From NCBI GenBank assembly GCA_005406025.1, contig BGZK01000712.1:244108-308107 (forward strand): 64,000 nucleotides of DNA, in the 5' to 3' direction. The translations under genes and the position numbers were made by a program. The first letter of the stretch is position 1. Every line of letters begins with the position of its first letter. This document shows positions 10,744 to 23,397 of the stretch, in pieces. This DNA is from Eumeta japonica. Lineage: Eukaryota; Arthropoda; Insecta; Lepidoptera; Psychidae. The notes beneath the pieces are model-generated. The model was not told the origin of the DNA. It saw nothing but the letters and a program-made list of their open reading frames with translations, and did not search any database.

Positions 10744-13700
10744 CACGTTATACAATACATACAGTATATATTTATTAAATAAAGGACAATTCCACTTCTA
10801 AAGATATAGAGGTGAGGGAAATTGGTATTAAATACAGCGAAGATATTTACAATGTTTTATCTTAAGATGATTTGAAAATATATGATAGCGTCGCGTTGTA
10901 ATATAAATTGTGTGTGGTATCATGAAATATTATCATGAAGTAGAAAAATATATTTTGTAGATTATAAAATAAAATGTTATACTGCTTTTGTTAGATGCAA
11001 AGAAATTATTACATTAAATGACCTTCATAAGAGACATTTCTGGAAAAAGAACAAAGTATAATGATACAACTTTTAAAACGTCGCAAGAGTATTTTTCAAA
11101 TTTTTAAACGTTAGCTTTTTAACAATAATAAGTAGCTTACGTCGTATGAAAAAGTTGAGAAGCATTTTCCATCTCGAGTTAACCGAAAGCAACCGCACAA
11201 CAGCGAAGCTTATTAAATGACTACTATAAAGTTGTTTGCAGTCGTATAGTAATTAATGCCGGACTACGGTATTCGTGTTTAAGCGATAATTGGTGGGAAA
11301 TGCGAGACGATAATACGCATTGACTGTAGGCACGTCCGTTCTCCAGCAACACCCGCAAACGCTGTTATCCATAATTTGATTGCTTTAAGGTATTTAATAC
11401 ATCGCCGTGTTCTCTCCTTATACGTAGGCGCAGATGGTCTAAAAATAATATGGGGGCATGCTCGTACAATCAATATAGTCAATGCGTGATTTGGACATTG
11501 TTCTAATTACATTACAAAAAACAAAAAAATTGAGGTTTTGTACGTTTGCTTGTAATGAGTAAACTCAAGAACTACCAAGCTGATTTTAAAGATTGTTTCA
11601 CGGTATCAGCAAGTAACGTGGGCTGTATTTTATTCTCAACAAAATTAAGGAACCTTACAGAAATAGCAATGAAGTAACTCAAGGTATTAAACATTTACTT
11701 ATAAAAGCCATTATTTGACGGTCGTTGCGATAACTATTGACGTTACAGAAAATGTTCACAGTACTCATTATTAGCCACAAAAAATTCTGCAAGACGATGA
11801 TATGACTAACTACTATAATTAAGTCACAACAACCGCTTTTCGTTCAAATCAGCCAATCAGAACACTGGAAAATTGAAAGATGATGACATTAGTGTCACGA
11901 TATTAATCTTTATCAACTAAATAGTTTCATTTTCCTCTTTATATTATTGGAATCGGACTTTTTACTGAACCGAATGTACCTTCTTCTTTATTAAGAAGTT
12001 TCCTGAGTACAACAAAATAATTCGTCTTGGCGCTTCATCTGCATATTTGTGTTATTAGAGAGGTTCTAACAATTCTTTTACTAATAGAAAGCTACGCTAT
12101 CCCCAAGTAATCGAGCTTAAATTTTATTTTGACTCTATCTTTTACACCGGTTTTGCTCAAATCAGAATCATGACTACTAACGGAATCGAAATTTCAATAG
12201 GTACGGGGAGCATCGTTCAGTATTACAAGGAGATTTCATATAAATAATTTACATAGGGGTCAGCTTATAACGCAAAATATCCGTATCAAAAATTTCATTT
12301 GCATTTCATAAGAATGCAGAAATAATTTATCCGTACCTATTAATGTAAGCAAAGAAAACATGTTAATTTTAATTCACAAAAACATAAAATATTTTTTTAT
12401 GTTTCATTTAAGAAAGTCGACAATTGTCCTGGGTTACAAATGCGCGAAATGCCATTGTAATAGTAAACGTCAGCTATATCTCTTGAGCTCGATTGTTGAC
12501 AATCCAGTCACCTCACAAATATCTGGCATCCAGTGTTTTCTCTCGAAAATTTAAATGAGCTTTTAAGGCACTTGTCGATTTCATCAAAATTGAAATGAAA
12601 GATGTAGTGGATCATTTGTTACCACAGAATTAAATTAAGACAGATTTTATGAAATGGTGTAAAACTAACTTCATTTTTACGTTTAATTTGTTCGGTAACG
12701 TGAATCTGATAGACATACAAACGTCTTTATAGACGTATTACATGCATACATATTAATGTGTAATTATTTTAGCATTCTCATTCTCACATCTCTTACTGAT
12801 CAAATAATAAGTAATTAAATAGTCGATAATTTTAAATTGTCATTGTCCACGGTATATAATCCTACCGACAATAAAAGTAACTAATAACGTATGTAAGTAT
12901 TCTCCAAGTAATTCAAACCGATCATTCCCAGCTTATATAACATAATGGTATGTACAACCAACGTAAATTATATAGAAGGTGATTTAAAAAAATATAAGAA
13001 ACTGATAAAATTAAAGGAAAATTCGGAAAATACTTAATTTCTTATCGGACTTCCTGTAATACCGATCCAAGGAAATGCCGTTTCATTCAGCTTCGGTCAG
13101 ACGTGAAGGCTGAACAATACCCTGCGCCCTTGAACCGCTCACGTTCCTTATTACCAAAATTAATAGCTGAAAAAGGTCTGAGAAAAGGGGAATTCGTAGT
13201 AGTTCCCATCTAAATTGGACCTACTCGATGTTATAGCACCGGAGAGTTACGTATAATTTGTATATGTACAACTCGAGTCTCACAAAATACTTGTGGGCTT
13301 TTTTTTTCATTATAATTAAATGAAGCCTCTAATATGAAATCGTCGATATTAAATTAGGACAAAAGAGGAGAAAAGTTGAAAGAAATCTACCTTCCGCCGC
13401 AACCAGAGCTTGCTATAGACAATATTTTGGAAATAATGTCGAAAAAAAAAGAATGAACAAAAAGGTAATATGAAAAGAAGTATGAAAAATATGCTAAGGC
13501 AAGAGTAGGACTTAGATTATAGAGAAACCTATTAAAACAATCTTATTTCTAGTAATTTTTATAGAATACCTTATAATAATCTGACGGAGTAAGAAGTATC
13601 GATAGCATGCCCTTCAAAATAAATTGAACTCGATAATATGTTCACCGCACCAGACAAACTTGGAATTAAGAAGTTATCCAAGCGAAACCATAGAAAGCAG

Positions 13701-16616
13701 TTAGTGCGCAATATCTGTGTACCTACTGTCTACTCGACCCATTTTGAGAATAATAGATCAGTGCGATTTCGACATCAGAGGCGCCGCGAGCACTGTGTTG
13801 CGTCAAAGAGACGAAAACATCTTCAAATCACAAGTCGGGGCGTTTATTTGTTAGGGGTCCGTTGTCGAGTGGAGATCGTTTTGTGCTACGTCAAGCGTGA
13901 CATCCTAATGGTCACGGAGACACCTCGCGTGCCCGAGAAATGGGAAGGCATTAATTCAAAAGGAAAATAACTAGAATCTCACTATAAGAAAGTTCTAAGG
14001 TTTATTGAAGGGAAGAAACTTGATTCGTAAAAGACTAATTATAAAAACTTATGATTGATATGATAAAGCTCGTTATTCTTAGTATTAAAGCCTAAAAGTA
14101 CTGAACACTTAAAAGTGCATAGATTATATTAGTAAGCAGGTGACTAGCGGGAGGTCAAAATTTATGTACAAGTAAAAAATGATGCTTGCAAGGCCAGAGA
14201 AGTGTTTTTTTGAAGGACAAATTTGGATGCTTTTTTAAAGGCATGCAAAATCTATATCATCGCTGGGAAAAGGGTATCATATATTATTTATAAACATTAT
14301 ATTCAATGAAAATAAAACATCAAAACTCCAAAGCAAGATAAAGGGATTTAGTAAGATATTTATTTAAATCCTCGCATTAAGTCAGTTATAGGAAGGATTA
14401 ATCAGAAATTATACCGATTTTCCATTTGAAAAGGACAGCTTGATGACTCAACAACGACTCGACACTAACGAAAAAGTGGATAAGTCTATTTAGATGAAAA
14501 TGGACAATTTCAAATATGAATCAACTCAAACCAGAAGTGAAAACATTCTGGTAGTAACATAATCGGATATTAGACATTGAATTAATGGAACCCGGGTAAC
14601 CTTACATCAGAAATAATGACGACAGCGACAACAATAATCCTAAGCGTTCACTCTCCCATTACCGACAAGGGCTGAGAACAGTTTACAAGCACCACCGCCA
14701 TATTCTAGTAGGCGACGACAATGAACCGCTGATTTATTGTTGAAATCGCCGTGCCCCGCGATATTATTGTACACGTGTACGCCCTTCGCCGGCTCCGCGT
14801 AACGACTAACGACCCCTTCTCTAACGCGTAAAGCGAGTAACTTAACAATTTAGATCTTATTTCGTACTTAACAGGCGAGTTGAGAAGAGCTTACAGGCAT
14901 CGTAACTTCAAGACATCCAACTTCGTCGGATTAACATTAAAACCGCCAGACAATGAGCGTAAATGTTTCTTTATGTACAGTGTAGTCCGCATGGGGAACA
15001 ATGACGGTTTTTTATGGTAACCGAGACGTACCATACAAATTTATGCTAAGTACATAACCTTCAAGAATGAACGTACGGATAAAGGACACGACATGTATAC
15101 GTTTATCAATTAACGAGGGTTTATTAAAAGATTTTACAGAGCGCTAACAGCTAATTGTCTTTCACCTTTCTTAGTAACTCGTACCACCTCTTCTTATTTT
15201 CTCGTTTTCCGGCGCATGGAAAAATATTTCATTTGATGCACCGGATGTCGCGATTAGCCGCATGACGTCGGTTCTCCGATATTTAAAAGGTGGGAATGCA
15301 GGCCACCAACTATTTCAACGCTCAATCGAAATTTCTTCCAGAATTGTGTGTTGATCAAGCTCTCACATTATTGCTATGTCGTTACACCTGCCTTTATTTA
15401 TTTATGGACTCAACATTAAATCAACATTCATAAAATGCAAGTGAGAATACAGATCATTTTCTATTATATAACGATAAAGGCATATTATAAGAGAGAAAAA
15501 AAAAATAGGCTTTTGTATAATATATACGTAAGTTATTATGTATTTCACGACAATTCATGAAAGGATTTTTTTTTGCGGTTTCACATTGTTTTTTTTATCT
15601 TGCTACGGGTAACACAGTCCGAAATAAAAAGGTTACTAGAGGGCGTCGCTGCTCAGTAGGGTGATATAAAACCTGATAAAACAGGGACATGTAAAATGTT
15701 TTGAAAGGTGAGTGCCTAAATTCCGAAATTAAAATAACTTTTGGTTGGAAAATTATTTCTATCTTGAAATTAACTAAAATATAATTGTTATTCAAATTCC
15801 GATATTAAGATCCGAAAATATGTACGAAACGTATTTCTATTTCAGTATCGAAACAACTTTAACATGTAGCTACTCTTTGAAACGGTTAGAGGAATTAAAC
15901 TCGTACAATTGCAAACCGTTTGATCACCAACGAGAATCTAGAAGTACAAAGCATTGGGATGAAGGCTCTGATAAATCTGAATTTCAGGTGCGCTTGTCCA
16001 GTTCAACTTGATAATAGGGCTTGAAAATAAAAATTGCTGTACGAATTGAAATGTATTTTTTTATACAGAAAAAAAAAACTATAATATGGACCTAATATAA
16101 GGCCGTCTAGTTATCCTAACATGTTACTAGACGATTTCAAACAATGACAGTTATTTAAGCATCGCTAAAACTCGGCGCGAAAACATTTTTACGGCATAAT
16201 CTTAAATTGTATTTTTTTTCGCGAAGAACAAGATAATATTACTTTTTATTTTAATAAAGGCGCCAGATTTCTGGCAACATAAACAGATATTTGACATTTT
16301 TGCTTGATAATCTTATTTGTGCCGAGATCCTTTGAAGTAGACAAAATGATTTATTACATTACACTAACATTAGCTTTTGCTCACAATTTGCACCTAAACA
16401 ATTTGCATATTACGTCATATTTTCCCCTTGCATTATATTTGAGAATATTGTGTAAAAATAAGAATTTGAATAGATCACTTTTTATTTAGCTTATAAACAT
16501 AAAAAAATAGCCATCATCTACTTTATTATAATGAAAGTTTGCTTTCAGTAAACTGGAAAAACAAACTACGATAGCATTTTGAAAAACAAAAACAACAACA
16601 AAAAACAAATTGTCGT
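10744..16616. other. Long AT-rich non-coding stretch
   Basis: No host gene or RNA recognised in nearly 6 kb. A 110-codon plus-strand frame at 13638-13970 has no identifiable domain. An imperfect stem (TTCAGCTTC with GAAGGCTGAA, about 13090-13114) is the only notable fold. A slightly GC-richer zone at 14590-14830 could be regulatory. Confidence 0.45.
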
Positions 16617-16745
16617 TATTCGTTATTATTAGATCAACTGTATATAACTAGATCAATTGTAATCGTTATTAGATCAACTGTAGTTTAACTTAGAGATATT
16701 TAAGATATAAGATAAGATATTTAGAGATATTTAACTTAATAGAGG
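16617..16745. repeat. Short tandem/direct repeats
   Basis: Units of the form CGTTATTAGATCAACTGTA occur at 16621-16642 and 16664-16682, with a partial unit (CTAGATCAATTGTAA) between. The adjacent TTAGAGATATTTAA motif is repeated at about 16689-16702 and 16731-16743. A small local tandem array. Confidence 0.75.
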
Positions 16746-17640
16746 AACGGAGCAGTCCTAGGTGATGCAAACAAGAAGTGAATGTTAAGAATTAAAATAA
16801 ATGTTCTTAAAAAAATACTTTCTTTCTATATAATAATATACAAATGTTTCTAATTTATTATATATACTGAGAGCATATAATGCACTGAATTTGTATATAT
16901 GCGTATCAAAAATAGCAATCTTTATCGTTTAAAAATAACCTGTATTTTATTTCTAAAAATGATTCAGCTTATGGTACGATAAAACAATATAAAATAAACG
17001 ACACCTTGAATCGATTTCAAATATTTATCATGATAGAGGTATCGTAACCAAACGATAAACACAGAGTCCATTGCGCGCCGTGAATTCGCAATATCTCAAA
17101 CGTCTGCAGCGGAGTACGTGCACCTTCATCAGCCCGTAGCGGGGTGTCGAGAACCGCCAGTTAGCTACTAATTATATAACCAGATCAGCTGAACTTTGAA
17201 CTAGTAATTAACTTGTGTGATGTATATTAAATGCATAGAGGATAGAGTGCCGTGCCTGATGTACGGCAACATATCAACGGGAAAAAAATGAGTAATATCA
17301 CATGTTCTTTGCTTGCGATGTGTTTCTAAAATTTAAGCAGATCACACAATTATGTTATTCATCAAATATCTCTCTAGGTACATTCGAACTGATTTGATAG
17401 AGCTACGATTTTTCCATATTTGTATTTTGTTTGTATTTTAAAATAAATTTGGTCCTTTTTAATGTTGCAATTCCAATATACATTGATCGAAAAAAAAAAT
17501 GATATAAGTTCTGGTCCACTTTGTTTGATATGGAATTGTCAATTATTTGCAATTTAAGACATCAAAAGGGTAAGATAATGTATCCATTTTCACTTCATGA
17601 TCGTTAAAGATAACAACTGCTGAAACATTAAGTGAGAAAA
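16746..17640. other. AT-rich non-coding stretch
   Basis: Nothing recognised. A modestly GC-richer patch lies at 17070-17165. Confidence 0.4.
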
Positions 17641-17903
17641 ATGGTGATTGAAAAGAAGAACACATGTCCGGATTTATTAATCGCAAAAGTAAAAAGAAAA
17701 CCAACAGCAAATATAGCGAAAATCAAACGGAAAAGGGCTGAAGCGACTTACAAAAGATATATAAGCAAAATAGCTTGTGAAAAAAGAAAAAGTGGGAAAG
17801 TGTAAAGGATGACCATGCTAAGAGATTCGCGGATAACTACCGAGCAAATGAGATGTTCTAGAATATGATAAAAAAAGCCCAGAACAATCCCAAAACACTG
17901 TAA
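17641..17903 (+). pseudogene. Probable non-LTR retrotransposon ORF2 scrap (linker before the reverse transcriptase)
   Basis: A lysine-rich coding-like stretch: an ATG frame reads through KRKRAEATYKRYISK, then after one frameshift near 17800 continues KKWESVKDDHAKRFADNY, RANEMF, a stop, and NMIKKAQNNPKTL. This resembles the charged linker between the endonuclease and reverse transcriptase domains of non-LTR retrotransposons. No catalytic motif is present, so the assignment is tentative. Confidence 0.35.
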
Positions 17904-20900
17904 ATAAACGTTTGTAGAGATAATTATTGAAATATTATAAATTAAATGAGAATATATAAGGAATAGAATGAGAATTTTAATGTACAAATCATATTCTTAA
18001 AGAGTAAGTTTTTTCCTATAAAATATTAAAACGACGTTTTTTTGGTGTGTTTTCGAGAATTTATAAAAATCTAATTATAGGATGGTGGGGCATGATTTAT
18101 TGAAGACACTGTGTAGGTGGCATGTGGGTGGTGGCTCGATGAGAGATCTACCCCCGAGTATGAAGGCTCCGGTGCCTACATAAGAATAAATTGGACATAT
18201 ACTGATTAATTAAGAGGTGCTACAGAGAAATCTATTTCGTCACAATGAATGTTCAACATTTTTATTCATGAACAATTGTTTATTAGAAAGCGTATAAAAA
18301 GTAGACAAAGAATGGTTGATGTACGCTCCAGACGTTTATAGTACGCAGAAAATCAGATAATTCTTGCATTGGCAGCGTAAATGTTGTAAAAAACAATTAC
18401 TACAAAAAAAAAAAACAAAATTAATGCCAAACCATTCTGTGACAAATATTTGTCTTCCGTTAGAATTTGCGTGTGAGTTGATTCAAAACTTCATGTTTGA
18501 GACTCGAAACCCTGAGCAAAGAACGAACCCACCATGTGGATTAAATCAATCCTTTTTGCGCGGCTCAAAGCGGAGCTCGCCTTCCGCAGCATGTTTTAAA
18601 GTTCGCTCGGCGTTCGTGCCTCATTCAGCAGTACGTAAGGCCCGCGCAACTTGCCCGATGTTCCACTTCATTAGCGCGGGCTGAGCCTTGTCATGCCGTG
18701 TTCGAGACTTGATAAAGTTTTCAACAATATCCGAGGAGGATACGTTGTCAAAACTATTTAAGTAATGAAACCTCATAAACGAAATTCATTGTGAACTCGA
18801 CCATTTTCAAAATTTTCGTGTTAAGAACAATGTGCAGTAAGTGTTTAATATACTAAGGAGCTGAAAGCCGTGTAGAGACTGCTACGCTCGATCTTAAAAA
18901 CTGATGTATGTAGACTGTATGGTGTAGAACTAAACGGGTTTTTGGGCTAGTTTCAGTACCAAGTTTAAAAAAAGAACTTTCGTCTCATTTCCTTTCTAAA
19001 GTAATCGGTGTCAGTTTACATGTTCTTAAATATAACTATAGCAATAAATTCCAGGAGCATCTCGATTTTATTGTAAATAATATTTTGTAACCCAAATATT
19101 AAAATCATGACCCAAAAATATATGTCTGCATTAAAGAGAGTTTGACTTTATATCATAAAATATCACCGACGACGTTTTATAAGTTCCTTTATACTCGGTT
19201 GCATTAATAGAATATAATTCGGTTAATTAAAACTAAAGTTAAATCTGAAGAAAAATAGGGAGCTGGCCAGCAAAAGTAATTCTTCAAAGAGCGACAATGT
19301 CAAAGTCGAAATTCTCGAAGGTAAACAAAATATTAGCACCGACTAAAGTTGTTAATCTTCTTCGGCCTCCGGTTTCTCTGCCTTTGATCGTAGAATTCTT
19401 GGTAAAATGCCTCGTCAATTTTACCGAACGATTGCCTTTCTCTGGATTGCTGTGCGGGATTCCGATCGGTTCCCGTTGTCTTAATCTAAACTTAACTATT
19501 CGAAGCAATATACACAAAACCTTTTCTTCAAGGAAGGCCACGGCGAAGTTTCCTCGTGAGAATTCTTCGCAAAAAGACGAAACTCGTAGGCTGTTCTAAT
19601 ATCTACTTTAGGGGGTAGTAATATTGAATTTTATAAAAGTGAAACTCGCTTAGCTAAGCTTTCTAACGATTTCTGTAAATTATAGAAGAATTTGTGAACG
19701 TTTTAAAAGAATTGTTATTAAAAAGACCAGTAGTAAAAAAAAAATGTAAGTGTATAAACAATGTAGAGTCTGAGGCGCTTTTTTCATTACGCTGTATATC
19801 GACATTAGGCGGGCGTGCGCGACACCTGGCGATGGCGTCGGGGAAAAGTTTTGAGTGTTTTTGTCGACGTAATGTGAAACATTTATTAAATTGAGCTATA
19901 AAAGGAAGATCCACTAAAACGGGCGGCGTGCGCTCGGACGACGCCGAAAATTTAATAAAGTAAGCTATACCCATAGCCTGCATTAGGTGCTCTGCACCCA
20001 ATTTTATAAAGGTGAAATTTCCTATGGCGATATTATAATAAAGGAAGATTTCCTTTAATTCGCCTTTATAACAAGATTATCATATAGAAACATGATAGGA
20101 ATTTACCTTGCCTAATTTAATACCAAAGTGAATTTCTTATAAAAGAATATTTTATTAAACGTATTATAGATTTTAAAATATGAGACAGGGTTTTGAGGCT
20201 GTTGATCAATGTTTGGAAAATTTTTACTGTTGAATAAAAAGTATTTACAAAATATAAGGTAAGGAGCCGCAAGAGCACCTCGCACTTTTTCAATTTCATG
20301 CAAAATAATATAGAAAAGAAAAAAAATAAGATAGACTCACTTTTTTCCGCAAAACTTAACTTTCTATTTATTCATATTTACAAATACGCTATTGCGACAT
20401 TTTGACATTTTGAGAGCTATGCCTCTCAAAATAGACTCATTGTAGTATAAATAAAGATAGAACTACACAATCTAGCGTTGGCTAGAAATCTCTATAAATA
20501 ACTAAGTTCAACAATGTCCAATAAGCACTACGAGTACAAACATTTAGGTTCAGTAGCGAAACGTGATAGGTCTTAAAATTTACGATTTTGTTTATTGAAA
20601 CTAATAAATAAATTCAATAATTTTCCCAGGCATGCAAATGTTTTGTTAATATAATTAGAGCAATTGTTTATTTAACGCAAATTATCCACAAATAGTCAAA
20701 AATGTAAATATAAAAGTAAATTAATCATTAATAGTGTGCAAAGAAAATAAACTGAAAACAGAAAGAAAACACATATTTTGAGTGATATTGATTTATTTAT
20801 AAGAAATGAACAATTATCAATCTTTTAATTTATTTCAAGAACTTTCTAGCCTTTTTTTTAATTACAAGTTATATTATATAACAAACTAGAAATTTTGTAA

Positions 20901-20930
20901 TCTTATAGATAACCTCCTTTCCAAACGGAA
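17904..20930. other. AT-rich stretch with small hairpins
   Basis: No gene recognised. A GC-rich patch at 18555-18685 has an open frame without a domain. Perfect hairpins occur at 20039-20057 (TAAAGGAA / TTCCTTTA) and 20407-20432 (ATTTTGAGAG / CTCTCAAAAT, 6-nt loop). The 19880-20110 zone has repeated TATAAAGG- and GGAAGAT-like motifs suggesting an old dispersed repeat. Confidence 0.4.
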
Positions 20931-21190
20931 CAGGCCGTGGGGTGTAGGTCCCACATTTATCGCTTTTCAGTGAACTCGGTGGAACTGCCACGTGCCTAAA
21001 TGGACTTTGAAACTTCCTGCCGCCTAACTAATATTATCAACGCACGTGTGTTTACAAATAACGACGCACGTATGCGTTCGGAAATCATTTCGGACCGGAG
21101 CGGGCTAACTTTAGGATGTTCGTCGTGCGCTTAAATGAAGCCGTGAGTAAGCTAGTGCGTTCACGTGTTCGCGAGTAAGACGATATCATC
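20931..21190. promoter_or_regulatory. Moderately GC-rich island
   Basis: Contains a CACGTG E-box near 20990 and several ACGCACGT-type motifs. Candidate regulatory block by composition only. Confidence 0.2.
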
Positions 21191-21300
21191 AATACAATTA
21201 AACATTACGATTGGTTTGAAGCTCATTAAGCCTATGATATGTATGTTGCATAGTTTTCGATAATTTAGAGAAAATGTAGAAATAAAATTGCATAAAATAT

Positions 21301-21333
21301 GTTTCAATGAAACACTGACAGTTTCAATGAAAC
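21301..21333. repeat. Direct repeat GTTTCAATGAAAC x2
   Basis: Identical 13-mers at 21301-21313 and 21321-21333. Each is close to palindromic, a pattern typical of paired factor sites. Function unknown. Confidence 0.7.
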
Positions 21334-21649
21334 ATTCCACGCATATTTGGTAAGAAATATTAATTTCATTTTTTCATAAGAATCGCCAAAAAGAGATAGA
21401 AGTACAACGTCCCGTAAATTGGAAATTTTTTATATTTAAATTGCTCATATAATTTCAAGTACTTGAATTTATGGTTTAAAGGCTCTTTCAGATAAATAAA
21501 ATTTAATTTAAATGGAAAATAGAATTTAAGTACTTCACACAGACAACAATACGTTTTCCCAATGGGAACAACCACGCAATTTGTTATATTTAGCTCAAAC
21601 ACAAAAATAAACAAATTTGTAAAACGACACTCCCTACACTTTCCCTCGG

Positions 21650-22000
21650 CTACTGAGTACAGATAAATTTTAATGGAGTGTCGCGGAGTTATCGACAGGG
21701 GGCGGGCCGGTCGTCCGCTAAAAACGTACCGAAGATAACGGCGAGCGGAACAATAGCCAGGAGCGACCGATACATAAAATTTATTTCGGCGTAGCACTAA
21801 AAAGTGGGGCGTTACGACCACTATAAAAAGAAATGCTGTGTAAAAACGATCCTTTTAGTCAGTCTAACCGCTGCGCCGGGCTGCGCTCGCCGGGGCGGGC
21901 GGGATCGCGAAAGCTTTCATAAAACTGTACGTAACAGCCGATAGCGGCGCTGAACTGTTTAACTGAAAACTGGCGCCGCGCGAAGCTACAGCTCGCGGCA
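21650..22000. promoter_or_regulatory. GC-rich island
   Basis: CpG-rich DNA overlapping the end of the longest open frame in the window (151 codons, minus strand, 21366-21821). That frame's C-terminal half is AT-driven low-complexity sequence, and I recognise no domain, so it is not called as a gene. Confidence 0.22.
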
Positions 22001-22913
22001 CTCACATCCAATCGGACCATCGATTTCAACGAGTTTAACTTTTTGATAGTTCTGTGGGATTTCAATTTGGTTTTATTGAAATTTCTTAGGAATATTACTC
22101 ATAAAAAAGTAAAAGAAAACGTTCAAGCTGAATTACTTTCTACGTTCGAATAATACGAGAACTAAAAAATTGGAACAAAGTTCCGTTCGCTACATGTAAA
22201 ATATATTTTATGAATTGAATAATAACAGTGAAAATAATTAAAACGTTCGAAAGTAATTAAATAAATAATAATAATATACGTGAATAGATAGTAAGAAATA
22301 TTTGTATATTATAAAAAAAAAAACATTTTTTTTTGTTTTTCATTTTTATATTATATAATATAATATTAAATAATATTATAAAATTTATTAAAATTCTAAA
22401 AAAAAGCACTAAACAGCGCCATCTGTTTTATTCATTAAAGGCTTTGTTAAGTTCGTCGATTTACACAATTACGTAATTATGAAATCGATAATTGATGTCA
22501 CTTCCACATATGTGTATAAGTATTTATTTATTGAAAGTTTAAAATTGAACATTCCCTAGAACTGAAACAATCCCAGAGTTTCATTTAATATTTTAGGAAA
22601 AAAGGTAGGAGACGCGAAAATTATATTTTGATATTTAAAATTGTTAATATTTTTTCAGTAACAATAAACTTCTACAAAAAGTTTTCGGATAGTCGTTACT
22701 TAGAATCGAACATGCTCCATAAAAAAAGAAAAGCAGTTTTCAGGAAGTTATTCCTGGCATCAGTATTGTAGTATAATATAAGCAGAAACGAATCATTTCC
22801 TCTTGGAAACCAAGCAAACATAATGACTTGAATTAAGGGAAAAGTTACTTTTTATCATTGTATTATTTCAATTTCAACATTTTTTTTTGGAAATATGTCT
22901 TAAATATAGAAAG

Positions 22914-22990
22914 AAATTTGTTGTCTGTAAAGTCGGTTTACGGACGATAATTTTACGTGATAATGTCATAAGAAACCATTGATTAAAAAT
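22914..22990 (+). repeat. Diverged end of the 26.6/29.3 kb repeat family
   Basis: Reads CTGTAAAGTCGGTTTACGG, then ATAATTTTACGTGATAATG. It aligns with the start of the repeat at 29278 (CTGTAAAGTCGGTATACGG, then AAGTTTTACGTGACAACG), in the same orientation, before diverging. A related but older copy or subfamily. Confidence 0.75.
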
Positions 22991-23277
22991 TGCATTATTT
23001 TATGAATTGAATTATTATCACTGAATTATCATTATTTTGTATAATAGGCAGGAATTAATTGAAAATGACAATGTTTTCAATAAATTAACATTTATTTGCA
23101 CTCGTTAATTCAAATATTTTTCTAGGAATTATATATTATATACACACGTAAAGAAATATATTAACAACTTTTGAAAATTTTGAAATGAAAAATACAACAA
23201 AAAGAATGAAGGAAAAGTGATAAAACATTATAATAAATTTTATTAGAAGTTACAAAAAAAAAATGCGACACCAAAAA

Positions 23278-23397
23278 AAGCCAACATCACGCGGTGTTCC
23301 CCAGGAGGTCACCCATCTAAGTCCTAATCGCCCCCAACGCTGTTTAACTTTGGTGATCTGACGAGAACCGATATATTCAGCGTGGTAGGACGTTGGC
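23278..23397 (-). rRNA. 5S rRNA-like sequence (gene copy or pseudogene)
   Basis: The minus strand gives exactly 120 nt, the length of 5S rRNA. Its ends pair as helix I (GCCAACGTC with GATGTTGGC). Inside are TACCACGCTGAAT, GGTTCTCGTC, GATCACC, the A-box region AAGTTAAACAGCG and the C-box region GGACTTAGATGGGTGACC, then AACACCGCGTG. Against the insect 5S I remember, it appears to lack one base near nt 10 and to have an extra G near nt 98, plus several substitutions (for example in the A-box). A run of seven T follows at once, which could terminate Pol III. It is solitary and surrounded by dispersed repeats, so a retroposed pseudogene or the head of a 5S-derived SINE is as likely as a working gene. 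Confidence 0.9.

Noticed and set aside
13638..13970. 110-codon plus-strand frame, basic
   Set aside because: No family resemblance and no promoter or polyadenylation context.
21366..21821. Longest open frame, 151 codons, minus strand
   Set aside because: N-terminal half lies over a GC-rich island and the C-terminal half is AT-driven F/Y/K/L sequence. No domain, and length is within chance for 64 kb.
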